A stretch of 5,799 nt of DNA from Negativicutes bacterium UBA1444 (GTDB lineage: Bacteria > Bacillota > Negativicutes > UBA1444): NCBI GenBank assembly GCA_002329525.1, contig DCTI01000147.1, forward strand, positions 4,627 to 10,425, in the 5' to 3' direction. Positions 1 through 5,799 of this stretch are shown here, one piece after another. The notes beneath the pieces were generated by a model. That model was not told the DNA's origin and did no database searches. It saw nothing but the letters and a program-made list of their open reading frames with translations. Made by a program: the position numbers and the translations under genes. Each line of letters begins with the position of its first letter. Position 1 is the stretch's first letter.

Positions 1-539
1 CCCGCGCCCTCGAAAAGGAAGTCGATGAAATGTACCGCCAGATCGACGACCGCTGCATCGTGAGCATCGCGACCCAGCAGCCGATGGCGGGTGACCTGCG
101 CTTTTTGGTGTCCACGCTCAAGATCGCCACGGAAATTGAGCGGATTGCCGACTATGCGAACAATATCGCCAAAATGGTGCAGCGAAAGTTCGCCCAGGAG
201 GATATGTCCCCCATCGAATCGATGAAGCCTTCGGTGGACATCATGGCCCGGGAAGCGGTCAGCATGCTGACGGAGGCGCTGGCTTCCTATGAAAAGAACG
301 ATTCCGACCTGGCGTTGCTGGTGCCGAAACGGGACGCGCTGGTAAACCGGCTGAACAAGGACCTGTTCCGCAACATTCTGGCCATGGCGACCGTCAAGCA
401 GTATGCCAACGAACTGGCCATGGACTTTCACACGGCGATCCGTTACATCGAGCGGGTGGCCGACCGGTCGGGCAACATCGCCGAATATGTTTATTATGCG
501 GCCACCGGCTTCCGGTTTCCGGACAACAGCAAAAAATAA
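1..539 (+). CDS. phoU: Phosphate uptake regulator PhoU (3' part; start lies outside the window)
   Basis: PhoU is a cytoplasmic, all-helical protein. It works with the Pst phosphate transporter and the PhoR kinase to hold down phosphate uptake and Pho signalling when phosphate is ample. The reading frame is open from base 3, and about 178 residues are visible before TAA at 537-539. The family is usually around 215-240 residues, so roughly 40 or more N-terminal residues are missing. The ATG at 30 lies inside the first helical repeat and is not the true start. Both PhoU repeats show their metal-binding ExxxD signature: ERIAD at 138-152, followed by YANNIAK, and ERVAD at 450-464, followed by RSGNIAEYV. 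The segment containing IATQQPMAGDLRF is the usual conserved start of the first repeat. A pst operon is expected just upstream but cannot be seen. The mgtC-like gene begins 39 bases downstream with no terminator between, so the two may be co-transcribed. Confidence 0.93.
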   Translation, partial: RALEKEVDEMYRQIDDRCIVSIATQQPMAGDLRFLVSTLKIATEIERIADYANNIAKMVQRKFAQEDMSPIESMKPSVDIMAREAVSMLTEALASYEKNDSDLALLVPKRDALVNRLNKDLFRNILAMATVKQYANELAMDFHTAIRYIERVADRSGNIAEYVYYAATGFRFPDNSKK

Positions 540-564
540 CAACCGGGACGGAAAACGGACGGAA

Positions 565-570
565 GGGAGG
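565..570 (+). promoter_or_regulatory. Ribosome-binding site that fixes the TTG start of the MgtC-family gene
   Basis: GGGAGG lies 8 bases before TTG at 579. No ATG or GTG lies in frame nearby, and the MgtC N-terminal helix begins within ten residues of this TTG. The site therefore decides the start. Confidence 0.75.
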
Positions 571-578
571 CGCCGGCA

Positions 579-1241
579 TTGCCTGCGGAATTGGTTGAAG
601 TTGTACGCCTGAGCGTGGCGGCGTTTCTGGGCGGCGTTGTCGGCCTGGAACGGCAGCAGCGCCACAAATCGGCGGGATTGCGGACCCATATTCTGGTCAG
701 TCTGGGGTCTTGTCTGATCATGCTGATTTCCTATAAATTATATGCCGGGGTGCAGGGCCTGACCAACGCCGATCCGGCCCGCCTGGCGGCGCAGGTCGTC
801 AGCGGCATCGGCTTTCTCGGCGCCGGTACGATCATGAAGGAAGGCCTGACGATCAAGGGCCTGACGACGGCGGCCAGCCTGTGGGTCGTGGCCGGTGTGG
901 GCCTGGCGGTGGGCGCCGGATACTACGTCGGCGCCGTGGCGACGACGGTCCTGTCGGTGCTGGCCCTGACGTTCCTGCCGCGGTTCGAGCGATTGTACGG
1001 CTGCGGTCCCTCGCAGGTCGCGATTGCCGTCCGTTCCGTCGACAAGCCGGGGCAGATCGGCCGGATCGGTTCCTATCTGGGGACCAAAAACGTCGCCATC
1101 TGCGACATTAAAATCGATGAAATCAGCAAGAACGACATTTACGTCTCCGTGATCGTCGATGTCACCGACCGCCGGATCATTCCGGACATTGTCGAAGGGC
1201 TGAAAGGCATCGACGGCGTGGTCGACGTGCAACTGGAATAA
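579..1241 (+). CDS. MgtC/SapB-family inner-membrane protein with C-terminal ACT-like domain
   Basis: This is a 220-residue membrane protein of the MgtC/SapB family, close in length to Salmonella MgtC (about 231). Hydrophobic segments lie at about residues 8-23, 36-52, 68-86, 95-113 and 117-133. Between the first two is the family signature, GLERQQRHKSAGLRTH at residues 22-37. The second signature, GIGFLGAGTI at 76-85 followed by KGLTTAASLW at 93-102, is also intact. Residues 146-220 form a soluble ACT-like regulatory domain. In other bacteria MgtC proteins help survival at low magnesium and affect phosphate uptake and ATP homeostasis; they are not proven transporters. Family membership is clear, but the role here is inference. 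The TTG start is supported by GGGAGG 8 bases upstream. The position just after phoU suggests a phosphate or magnesium homeostasis job. No terminator is visible after the stop. Confidence 0.92.
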   Translation: MPAELVEVVRLSVAAFLGGVVGLERQQRHKSAGLRTHILVSLGSCLIMLISYKLYAGVQGLTNADPARLAAQVVSGIGFLGAGTIMKEGLTIKGLTTAASLWVVAGVGLAVGAGYYVGAVATTVLSVLALTFLPRFERLYGCGPSQVAIAVRSVDKPGQIGRIGSYLGTKNVAICDIKIDEISKNDIYVSVIVDVTDRRIIPDIVEGLKGIDGVVDVQLE

Positions 1242-1284
1242 ATTTCGCCGCTGGCAGGAATGCGCCGACGACGAATCGAATACT

Positions 1285-1291
1285 AAGGAGG
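1285..1291 (+). promoter_or_regulatory. Orphan Shine-Dalgarno-like site without a usable start codon
   Basis: AAGGAGG is the strongest Shine-Dalgarno match in the window, but no ATG, GTG or TTG follows at a workable distance. The nearest candidates are ATT at 1293, only 1 base away, and TTA at 1297. Read from ATT 1293, a short frame of about 23 codons (I/M-F-K-K-F-T-A-G-F and so on) ends at TGA 1362-1364. This could be a decayed start, a leader peptide with a rare start codon, or chance. Confidence 0.35.
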
Positions 1292-1337
1292 CATTTTTAA
1301 AAAATTCACCGCGGGCTTTCATAACGGTTTTTGTCTC

Positions 1338-1351
1338 TTTCCGGCCGGGAA
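1338..1351. repeat. Near-palindromic dyad upstream of the lipoprotein gene, possible operator
   Basis: TTTCCGGCCGGGAA matches its own reverse complement at 12 of 14 positions around a perfect CCGGCCGG core. It sits about 50 bases before the ATG of the binding-protein gene, where an operator could act. CCGGCCGG is not rare in GC-rich DNA, so regulatory use is only a possibility. Confidence 0.25.
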
Positions 1352-1401
1352 CGACAGGCCGTGAAGATAAAACGTCAAAGGTGAAAGGATGGGGTAGTGG
1401 G

Positions 1402-2436
1402 ATGAAAAAATCTATGGTTTTCCTGGTTCTGGTCATGTTCGTCGTGGCGACGATGCTGACCGGCTGCGGCGGCGACAAGAAGCCGGCGGAAGCGCCGAAG
1501 GCGAAGGGGCCTTCCGGTGAATTGATGATTTACACCTCGATTTATCCGGATATCGTCGAAATGGTTAAACCCGTTCTGGCCAAGAAGTTCCCTGATCTGA
1601 AAATTACCTGGTTCCAGGCCGGTTCCGAACAGGTCATGGCCAAACTGGCCGGCGAAATCGAAGCCAAGAAGGTTCAGGCCGACGTATTGTTGGTGGCCGA
1701 CCCGGCCTATTATCTGACCCTCAAGGACAAAGGCCTGCTCATGAAATATGATTCGCCGGAACGCAAGGCGATCACCGGCAACAAAGACACGGAAGGCTAC
1801 TGGACCGGCGTGCGCATCAACAACATCGTGATGGCGTACAACACTAAAAAAGTGAAGCCGGAAGAAGCCCCGAAAACCTGGAAAGATTTGACCGATCCCA
1901 AATGGAAGAACCGGATCGCCATGGCGAACCCGCTGCTGTCCGGCACCGCCTATGTCGGCGTGGGCGCATTGGCCCAGAATTTCGGCTGGGAATATTTTGA
2001 CAAGCTGAAAGCCAATGGCATCAAAGTGGAATCCGGCAACACCGCTTTGCAGAACAAGCTGATCCAGGGTGAATACGATGTCGTCATCATTCTTGAGGAA
2101 AACATCCTGAAGATGGCGTCCAAAGGCGAACCGGTGGCGGTTTCCTATCCGAAGGACGGCGTAGCCATCAACCCGAGCCCGATCGCGATCTTCAGCAGCG
2201 CCAAGAATCCCGAAGCCGCGAAAGCGCTGACCGATTTCTGGCTGTCGAAGGAAGGCCAGGAAATGGTCGTCAAAGGCTGGATGCACTCCGTCCGTGACGA
2301 CGTGGCGGCTCCCAAGGGCGCCCCGGCGCTGAAGACCCTCATGCCGACCCAACTGAAGATCAACTGGGAACAGTTGGCCAAGGAAAACGAAAAATTCAAA
2401 GAGCAGTTCCGGTCCCGCGTTCTCGAAAAGAAATAA
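1402..2436 (+). CDS. ABC transporter solute-binding lipoprotein, FbpA/AfuA-type, probably not ferric-specific
   Basis: This is the extracytoplasmic substrate-binding subunit that feeds the permease and ATPase downstream. From ATG 1402 it has 344 residues, starting with a short basic n-region (MKK), a hydrophobic core and the lipobox LTGC with the lipidated Cys at residue 22. A Lys/Ala/Pro linker follows, then the two-lobed periplasmic-binding fold from about residue 36 (GELMIYTSIYPDIVEMV). Family landmarks are ADVLLVADPAYY, the WKDLTDPKWKNRIAMANPLLSGTAY region and a YPKDG segment. A GTG at 1381 would add seven residues (MKGWGSG) ahead of the signal peptide. I prefer 1402 because MKK is the usual lipoprotein start and GGGG (1391-1394) lies 7 bases before it. 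At the C-lobe position where ferric-binding proteins carry adjacent tyrosines, this one reads VIILEENILKM (EEN at 232-234). Iron is thus unlikely, and a phosphorylated organic ligand is the better guess. Confidence 0.88.
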   Translation: MKKSMVFLVLVMFVVATMLTGCGGDKKPAEAPKAKGPSGELMIYTSIYPDIVEMVKPVLAKKFPDLKITWFQAGSEQVMAKLAGEIEAKKVQADVLLVADPAYYLTLKDKGLLMKYDSPERKAITGNKDTEGYWTGVRINNIVMAYNTKKVKPEEAPKTWKDLTDPKWKNRIAMANPLLSGTAYVGVGALAQNFGWEYFDKLKANGIKVESGNTALQNKLIQGEYDVVIILEENILKMASKGEPVAVSYPKDGVAINPSPIAIFSSAKNPEAAKALTDFWLSKEGQEMVVKGWMHSVRDDVAAPKGAPALKTLMPTQLKINWEQLAKENEKFKEQFRSRVLEKK

Positions 2437-2461
2437 CCGACTGAGTTTGCGATTCTGAGCG

Positions 2462-2492
2462 CAGCGGTGGAGAGCGTGCCTCTCCACCGCTG
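2462..2492 (+). promoter_or_regulatory. Perfect 13-bp hairpin between binding-protein and permease genes
   Basis: CAGCGGTGGAGAG (2462-2474) and its exact reverse complement CTCTCCACCGCTG (2480-2492) flank a 5-base loop, CGTGC. The hairpin lies 25 bases after the binding-protein stop and 25 bases before the permease GTG. No T-run follows on either strand, so it is not a standard intrinsic terminator. Similar structures in transporter operons, such as malE-malF, protect the upstream mRNA and let the binding protein be made in excess over the membrane subunits. That is the likely role here, by inference. Confidence 0.8.
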
Positions 2493-2505
2493 TATGACTG
2501 GATAC

Positions 2506-2511
2506 AGGGGG
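2506..2511 (+). promoter_or_regulatory. Ribosome-binding site that fixes the GTG 2518 start of the permease
   Basis: AGGGGG lies 6 bases before GTG 2518. The longer in-frame starts, GTG 2467 and ATG 2494, fall inside or directly against the hairpin and have no accessible Shine-Dalgarno site. This favours the shorter protein. Confidence 0.65.
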
Positions 2512-2517
2512 TTTATT

Positions 2518-4200
2518 GTGGACAGAAAGTGGCTCCCCCAGTGGGACACCAAGTGGCTGGTCATTTTTTCGGCGGTGGCGACGCTGGTCCTGTTCGTCGT
2601 GCTGCCGATGCTTTACTTGGTCTACAAGAGTCTGATCGTTGGCGGCACTCTTGACATACATCATTACCGCACCGTCTACAGCAACATCGTCAACTGGAAC
2701 GCCCTGAGCAACACGCTGCGGGTTTCGCTGTACTCGACGATTCTGGCGGTCATCATTTCCTTCCCGCTGGCCTGGTTGATCGGCCGGACGGATCTGCCGT
2801 GCAAGAATTTCTTCCGGACCCTGTTTGTGGCGACCTACATGATTCCGCCCTATGTCGGCGCGATTGCCTGGATTCAGCTGTTGAATCCGCGGGTCGGCTA
2901 TGTCAATAAGTTTTTGGTGGAGAGCCTGCACCTGGCCGAAGCCCCGTTCAATATCTATTCGATCGGCGGCATGGTCTGGTGTCTGACTCTTTTTTATGCT
3001 CCGTTCGCGTTTATCACGATTTCCCGGGCCATGGAAAAAATGGACCCGACGCTGGAGGAAGCCTCGCGGGTTTCTGGCGCTTCGCCGCTGCGCACGCTTT
3101 GGAACGTGACGATCCCGCTGATGTATCCGAGTATTCTCGCCGGCGGCGTGTTGGTGTTCATCGGCGTGGCCTCGGCCTTCGGGACGCCGTCCATCATCGG
3201 GATGCCGGCCAATATCGAGGTGCTGACCACCCGGATCGTTACCTACATTTATATGGGCGACACCAAGGGCATCCAGGAGGCTACCGCCCTGGCGGTTTCC
3301 CTGATGCTGGCGGCCAACGGACTCTTATATCTTTCGATGTTTGGCCTGGGCAAAAAGGAATATGTCACCATCGGCGGCAAAAGCACCCGGCCCAATCTGG
3401 TCGAGATGGGCAAATGGAAATGGCCGGCGTTCGCCATCGTACTCGCTTACGGTGCCATTTCGGTCATCCTGCCGGTCGGTTCCGTATTGGTTACTTCGAT
3501 GATGAAATCGATGTCGCGGCCGGTAACGATGGATAACCTGACCGTGGAACGCTGGTTTGACGCGTTCAAAAACCAGCAGTATACCGAACCGCTGATGAAC
3601 AGCTTTATTCTGGCCATCATCGCGGCCACTGCGGCGACTATCATCGGCATTTTCATCGCCTATCTGCTGGTGAAAACCAACGTCAAGGGCAAGAAGATTC
3701 CGGACGCCCTCGCTACCCTCGGCGGCGCCACGCCGGGCGTCGTCATCGCCCTGGCGCTGATCATCACCTTCTCCGGCGCGTTCGGGCTGAACCTGTACTC
3801 CACGATGTCGATCCTGGTGATCGGCTATATCGTCAAATATCTGACCATGTCGGTCCGGACGATTTCCGCCTCGCTCAGCCAGGTCCACTCTTCCCTCGAG
3901 GAAGCGGCGCTCAACTCCGGCGCCAGCTGGCTGCAGTCGCTGAAGGACATCATGTGGCCGCTGATCCGGCCGTCCATCGTGGCCGGCTGGTTCCTGGTAT
4001 TCATGCCGTCGTTTTACGAACTGACCATTTCCATCATTCTTTACGGATCCCAGACGAAGACCATCGGCGTCTTGCTGTATGAACTCCAGACCTATGCCGA
4101 TCCCCAGGACGCATCGGTGTTGGCGGTTATCATCCTCCTGATCGTTCTCGTGGGCAACCTGGCGCTGCGCAAGGTCTCCCGCGGACAGATCGGCATTTGA
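2518..4200 (+). CDS. Fused double-domain ABC transporter permease, FbpB/AfuB-type
   Basis: This is the inner-membrane channel subunit of the importer. From GTG 2518 it has 560 residues and consists of two homologous permease halves on one chain, as in FbpB, AfuB and related proteins. The first transmembrane helix is at about residues 13-36 and the second at about 67-88, with roughly twelve predicted overall. Each half ends in an EAA loop that docks onto the ATPase: EEASRVSGASPLRTLWNVTI from residue 180, and EEAALNSGASWLQSLKDI from residue 461. Each loop is followed by the usual P-L-x-x-P-S-I pattern. A polar linker at about 277-300 separates the halves. The frame extends upstream to GTG 2467, but those 17 residues (MESVPLHRC and so on) are encoded by the hairpin, so I exclude them. 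The ATPase gene starts 19 bases after the stop. Transporter type is certain; substrate cannot be read from this subunit. Confidence 0.92.
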   Translation: MDRKWLPQWDTKWLVIFSAVATLVLFVVLPMLYLVYKSLIVGGTLDIHHYRTVYSNIVNWNALSNTLRVSLYSTILAVIISFPLAWLIGRTDLPCKNFFRTLFVATYMIPPYVGAIAWIQLLNPRVGYVNKFLVESLHLAEAPFNIYSIGGMVWCLTLFYAPFAFITISRAMEKMDPTLEEASRVSGASPLRTLWNVTIPLMYPSILAGGVLVFIGVASAFGTPSIIGMPANIEVLTTRIVTYIYMGDTKGIQEATALAVSLMLAANGLLYLSMFGLGKKEYVTIGGKSTRPNLVEMGKWKWPAFAIVLAYGAISVILPVGSVLVTSMMKSMSRPVTMDNLTVERWFDAFKNQQYTEPLMNSFILAIIAATAATIIGIFIAYLLVKTNVKGKKIPDALATLGGATPGVVIALALIITFSGAFGLNLYSTMSILVIGYIVKYLTMSVRTISASLSQVHSSLEEAALNSGASWLQSLKDIMWPLIRPSIVAGWFLVFMPSFYELTISIILYGSQTKTIGVLLYELQTYADPQDASVLAVIILLIVLVGNLALRKVSRGQIGI

Positions 4201-4205
4201 TTGGA

Positions 4206-4211
4206 AAGGAG
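4206..4211 (+). promoter_or_regulatory. Ribosome-binding site for the GTG-initiated ATPase gene
   Basis: AAGGAG sits 8 bases before GTG 4220, in the 19-base gap after the permease stop. It supports this GTG as the start, which gives the usual N-terminus ahead of the first strand of the ATPase fold. Confidence 0.75.
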
Positions 4212-4219
4212 CCAGGACT

Positions 4220-5263
4220 GTGGCAGAGGTAAGAATCAGTTCCGTAACCAAAAAATTCGGCGAAGTATACGCCGTGAACAAATTCGACGCGGTGATCCGC
4301 GACGGTGAGTTCGTGTCGATCCTGGGCCCGTCGGGCTGCGGCAAGACCACGATGCTGCGGATGATCGCCGGTTTCGAAAAGGCGACCGGCGGCGAGATCG
4401 CCATCGGCGACCAGATTGTGAGCAAAGCTGGCAACGGCATCTTCGTGCCGCCGGAAAAACGTCACATTGGCATGGTGTTCCAGTCCTACGCGGTCTGGCC
4501 GCACATGAACGTGTTCGACAACGTGGCCTATCCGCTGAAGATCCAGAAAGTACCGCCGGAGGAGCGCAAAGAGCGGACCACCAAGGCGCTGGCGCTGGTC
4601 CACCTTGAGGAGTACGCCGCCCGGTTCCCGAACCAGCTGTCCGGCGGACAGCAGCAGCGGGTGGCGCTGGCGCGGGCGTTGGTGGCGGCGCCGGGATTGT
4701 TGCTGCTGGACGAGCCGCTGTCGAACCTGGACGCGAAACTGCGCGAAAGCATGCGCTTCGAGATCAAGGATCTGCAGAAAAAACTCGGTCTCACCGTCAT
4801 TTACGTCACGCACGACCAGGCGGAGGCAATGGCCATGTCCGACCGGATCATCGTCATGTACAAGGGTGTGATCCAGCAGGTCGATGTGCCGACAAAAATT
4901 TACGAGCATCCGGCCAATTCCACCGTCGCCGATTTCATCGGCCTGGTCAATTTCCTCGACGGCGAAGTGAAGGACGGGGTGGTCCAGCTGTCGCAAATCG
5001 GCTGTTCGCTGCCGCTGGCGGTCAATTTTACCGGACCGGCGTTGGTTGCGGTCCGGCCGGAACACATCGAGATTTCCAAGACCAGCGGCACTTTGCGCGG
5101 CAAGATTGTCAGTAAACTGTATCTGGGCGACTCCACCGACTGCCGGGTCGCCGTGGGCGACACGGTGCTGCGGATCATCGACCGGGGAGCGAGCTTCGAA
5201 AACTATGCCGACGGCGAAGAAGTTTACCTGACCTTCGGGCATGTGATGGCGTTTCCCAAATGA
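4220..5263 (+). CDS. ABC transporter ATP-binding protein, FbpC/AfuC/PotA-type
   Basis: This is the cytoplasmic ATPase that powers the importer, with 347 residues, normal for the group. All nucleotide-binding motifs are intact: Walker A GPSGCGKTT at 36-44, Q-loop Gln at 88, signature LSGGQQQR from 140, and Walker B LLLLDEP with Asp164 and the catalytic Glu165. The D-loop SNLDAKLR and the switch His198 in THDQAEAM are also present. Residues from about 235 form a C-terminal TOBE-like regulatory region with the typical VRPEH at 278-282. The Q-loop region reads FQSYAVWPHMNVFDNVAYPL. From memory this resembles the AfuC and 2-aminoethylphosphonate branch more than ferric FbpC, which often has an ALFPHL form; this is supporting inference only. 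The stop codon overlaps the start of the HAD phosphatase gene (ATGA), implying translational coupling. Function as an ABC importer ATPase is certain; substrate is not. Confidence 0.95.
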   Translation: MAEVRISSVTKKFGEVYAVNKFDAVIRDGEFVSILGPSGCGKTTMLRMIAGFEKATGGEIAIGDQIVSKAGNGIFVPPEKRHIGMVFQSYAVWPHMNVFDNVAYPLKIQKVPPEERKERTTKALALVHLEEYAARFPNQLSGGQQQRVALARALVAAPGLLLLDEPLSNLDAKLRESMRFEIKDLQKKLGLTVIYVTHDQAEAMAMSDRIIVMYKGVIQQVDVPTKIYEHPANSTVADFIGLVNFLDGEVKDGVVQLSQIGCSLPLAVNFTGPALVAVRPEHIEISKTSGTLRGKIVSKLYLGDSTDCRVAVGDTVLRIIDRGASFENYADGEEVYLTFGHVMAFPK

Positions 5264-5799
5264 GCGCATTGGCTGACATACGACTGTTTCTGCTCGACAT
5301 GGATGGCACGGTATATCTGGGGAGCCGGCTGTTGCCCGGTTCCCTCGATTTTTTACGCTATCTCGGCGAGACCGGCCGGGACCATCTCTTTCTGACCAAC
5401 AATTCGTCACGGAACTCCGGCTACTACGCGCAAAAACTGACCAAGCTCGGCTGGCCGGCCCAGCCGGACGAGATCCTCACCTCCGGCGAGGCGACGGCGC
5501 TATATCTGGGCGGCCTGAAACCGGCGGCCCGCGTTTATCTGCTGGGAACGCCGGATCTGGAAACCGAATTCGCCTCCTACGGGTTCGTGCTGACGGACGA
5601 GAATCCCGATTATGTGGTGCTGGGCTTCGACATGACCCTGACGTATGAAAAGCTGGTCCGGGCCTGCGACCTGATCCGGGCCGGCGTACCGTTTATCGCC
5701 ACCCACCCGGACCTCAACTGTCCGACGGAGACCGGCTACATTCCCGATTGCGGCGCCATGACTGCCCTGATCACCGCCTCGACCGGCGTGAAACCGAAG
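5260..5799 (+). CDS. HAD-IIA (NagD-like) phosphatase, 5' part; runs off the window
   Basis: This is a cytoplasmic haloacid-dehalogenase-type hydrolase of subfamily IIA, which removes phosphate from small phosphorylated metabolites such as sugar phosphates, phosphoglycolate or pyridoxal phosphate. The first 180 residues are visible, out of an expected 260-280. Motif I is LDMDGTVY, with the nucleophile Asp13 and the acid/base Asp15. Motif II is LTNNSS, with Thr46. The C2-type cap begins after about residue 75 and includes the segment FIATHPDLNCPTETGYIPDC, likely to help choose the substrate. The motif III lysine and the motif IV acidic residues should lie just past the right edge. The ATG at 5260 overlaps the ATPase stop by four bases and has no clear Shine-Dalgarno site, so translation is probably coupled to the ATPase. 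This points to a job in handling what the transporter brings in. The exact substrate cannot be told. Confidence 0.9.
   Translation, partial: MSALADIRLFLLDMDGTVYLGSRLLPGSLDFLRYLGETGRDHLFLTNNSSRNSGYYAQKLTKLGWPAQPDEILTSGEATALYLGGLKPAARVYLLGTPDLETEFASYGFVLTDENPDYVVLGFDMTLTYEKLVRACDLIRAGVPFIATHPDLNCPTETGYIPDCGAMTALITASTGVKPK

Larger units (their letters stand above)
1242..1401 (+). other. Leader region of the transporter operon, no gene recognised
   Basis: This 160-base gap is the only long non-coding stretch in the window. It holds an orphan AAGGAGG at 1285-1291, an A/T-rich patch (1293-1306) and a near-palindrome centred on CCGGCCGG (1338-1351). I found no convincing -35/-10 pair and no intrinsic terminator for the upstream gene. 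The binding-protein reading frame is open through the whole gap, but it contains no ATG, GTG or TTG before 1381. An operon promoter is expected here on layout grounds only. Confidence 0.5.

Noticed and set aside
1254..1263. A small GCA-GGAA-TGC hairpin after the MgtC-family gene as a terminator
   Set aside because: The stem is three base pairs and no T-run follows directly.
1299..1370. A sigma-70 promoter for the transporter operon
   Set aside because: GATAAA at 1365-1370 resembles a -10 box, but no -35-like sequence lies at the right distance (CGGCCG occupies the place). The other A/T-rich patches also lack a partner.
738..1478. A 246-codon minus-strand open frame opposite the MgtC-family gene
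   Set aside because: It crosses a clear + strand gene and the leader region, and its composition is typical of antisense translation of GC-rich coding DNA.
2462..2492. The intergenic hairpin as an intrinsic terminator
   Set aside because: No T-run follows the stem on either strand, and full termination here would cut the permease and ATPase off from their binding protein.
1375..2931. A 518-codon open frame on the minus strand opposite the binding-protein and permease genes
   Set aside because: It is Arg/His/Gln-rich without recognisable domains and spans two clear + strand genes and their gap. Long antisense frames are expected from GC-biased third positions.
3325..4440. A 371-codon minus-strand open frame opposite the second permease half
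   Set aside because: It is a shadow of the permease gene, composed of Asp/Arg/Gly/Gln-rich sequence without a domain or a ribosome-binding site that I can see.
4130..5410. A 426-codon minus-strand open frame opposite the ATPase gene
   Set aside because: The + strand frame carries every ABC ATPase motif. The antisense product is low-complexity (HRQRHPLLL-type) with no family features.

Overview
The window is about 5.8 kb of GC-rich, gene-dense bacterial DNA with all genes on the + strand. Strong purine-rich Shine-Dalgarno sites (GGGAGG, AAGGAG), frequent TTG/GTG starts and a short lipoprotein signal point to a Firmicutes-type organism. A GC-rich clostridial or Negativicutes lineage is my guess, at low confidence; no marker gene here settles it. 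I see no rRNA, tRNA, insertion sequence, CRISPR array or phage gene. The region looks chromosomal, not mobile.

Layout. Positions 1-539 hold the 3' part of phoU, the regulator of phosphate uptake, cut by the left edge. After 39 bases a TTG-initiated MgtC/SapB-family membrane protein follows (579-1241), probably in the same transcript. A 160-base leader region (1242-1401) carries an orphan Shine-Dalgarno-like site and a small dyad, but no convincing promoter. Next comes a four-gene set. It comprises a solute-binding lipoprotein (1402-2436), a fused double-domain permease (2518-4200), an ABC ATPase (4220-5263), and a HAD-IIA phosphatase whose start overlaps the ATPase stop by ATGA (5260 onward, cut by the right edge). 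A perfect 13-bp hairpin lies between the binding-protein and permease genes.

How the genes work together. The transporter has the architecture of the FbpABC/AfuABC (ferric/2-aminoethylphosphonate/sugar-phosphate) family: one binding protein, one permease with two EAA loops, and one ATPase with a C-terminal regulatory region. The binding protein lacks the adjacent tyrosine pair that marks true ferric-binding proteins, and the ATPase gene is tightly coupled to a phosphatase gene. I therefore infer that the system imports a phosphorylated organic compound rather than Fe3+, and that the HAD enzyme dephosphorylates it or a product of it. PhoU and MgtC upstream fit a phosphate/magnesium homeostasis neighbourhood, but their co-regulation with the transporter is not shown by the sequence.

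The most useful observations are the likely non-iron specificity of a transporter that automatic pipelines would call 'iron ABC transporter', its coupling to the HAD-IIA gene, the intergenic hairpin, and the orphan ribosome-binding site upstream of the lipoprotein gene.
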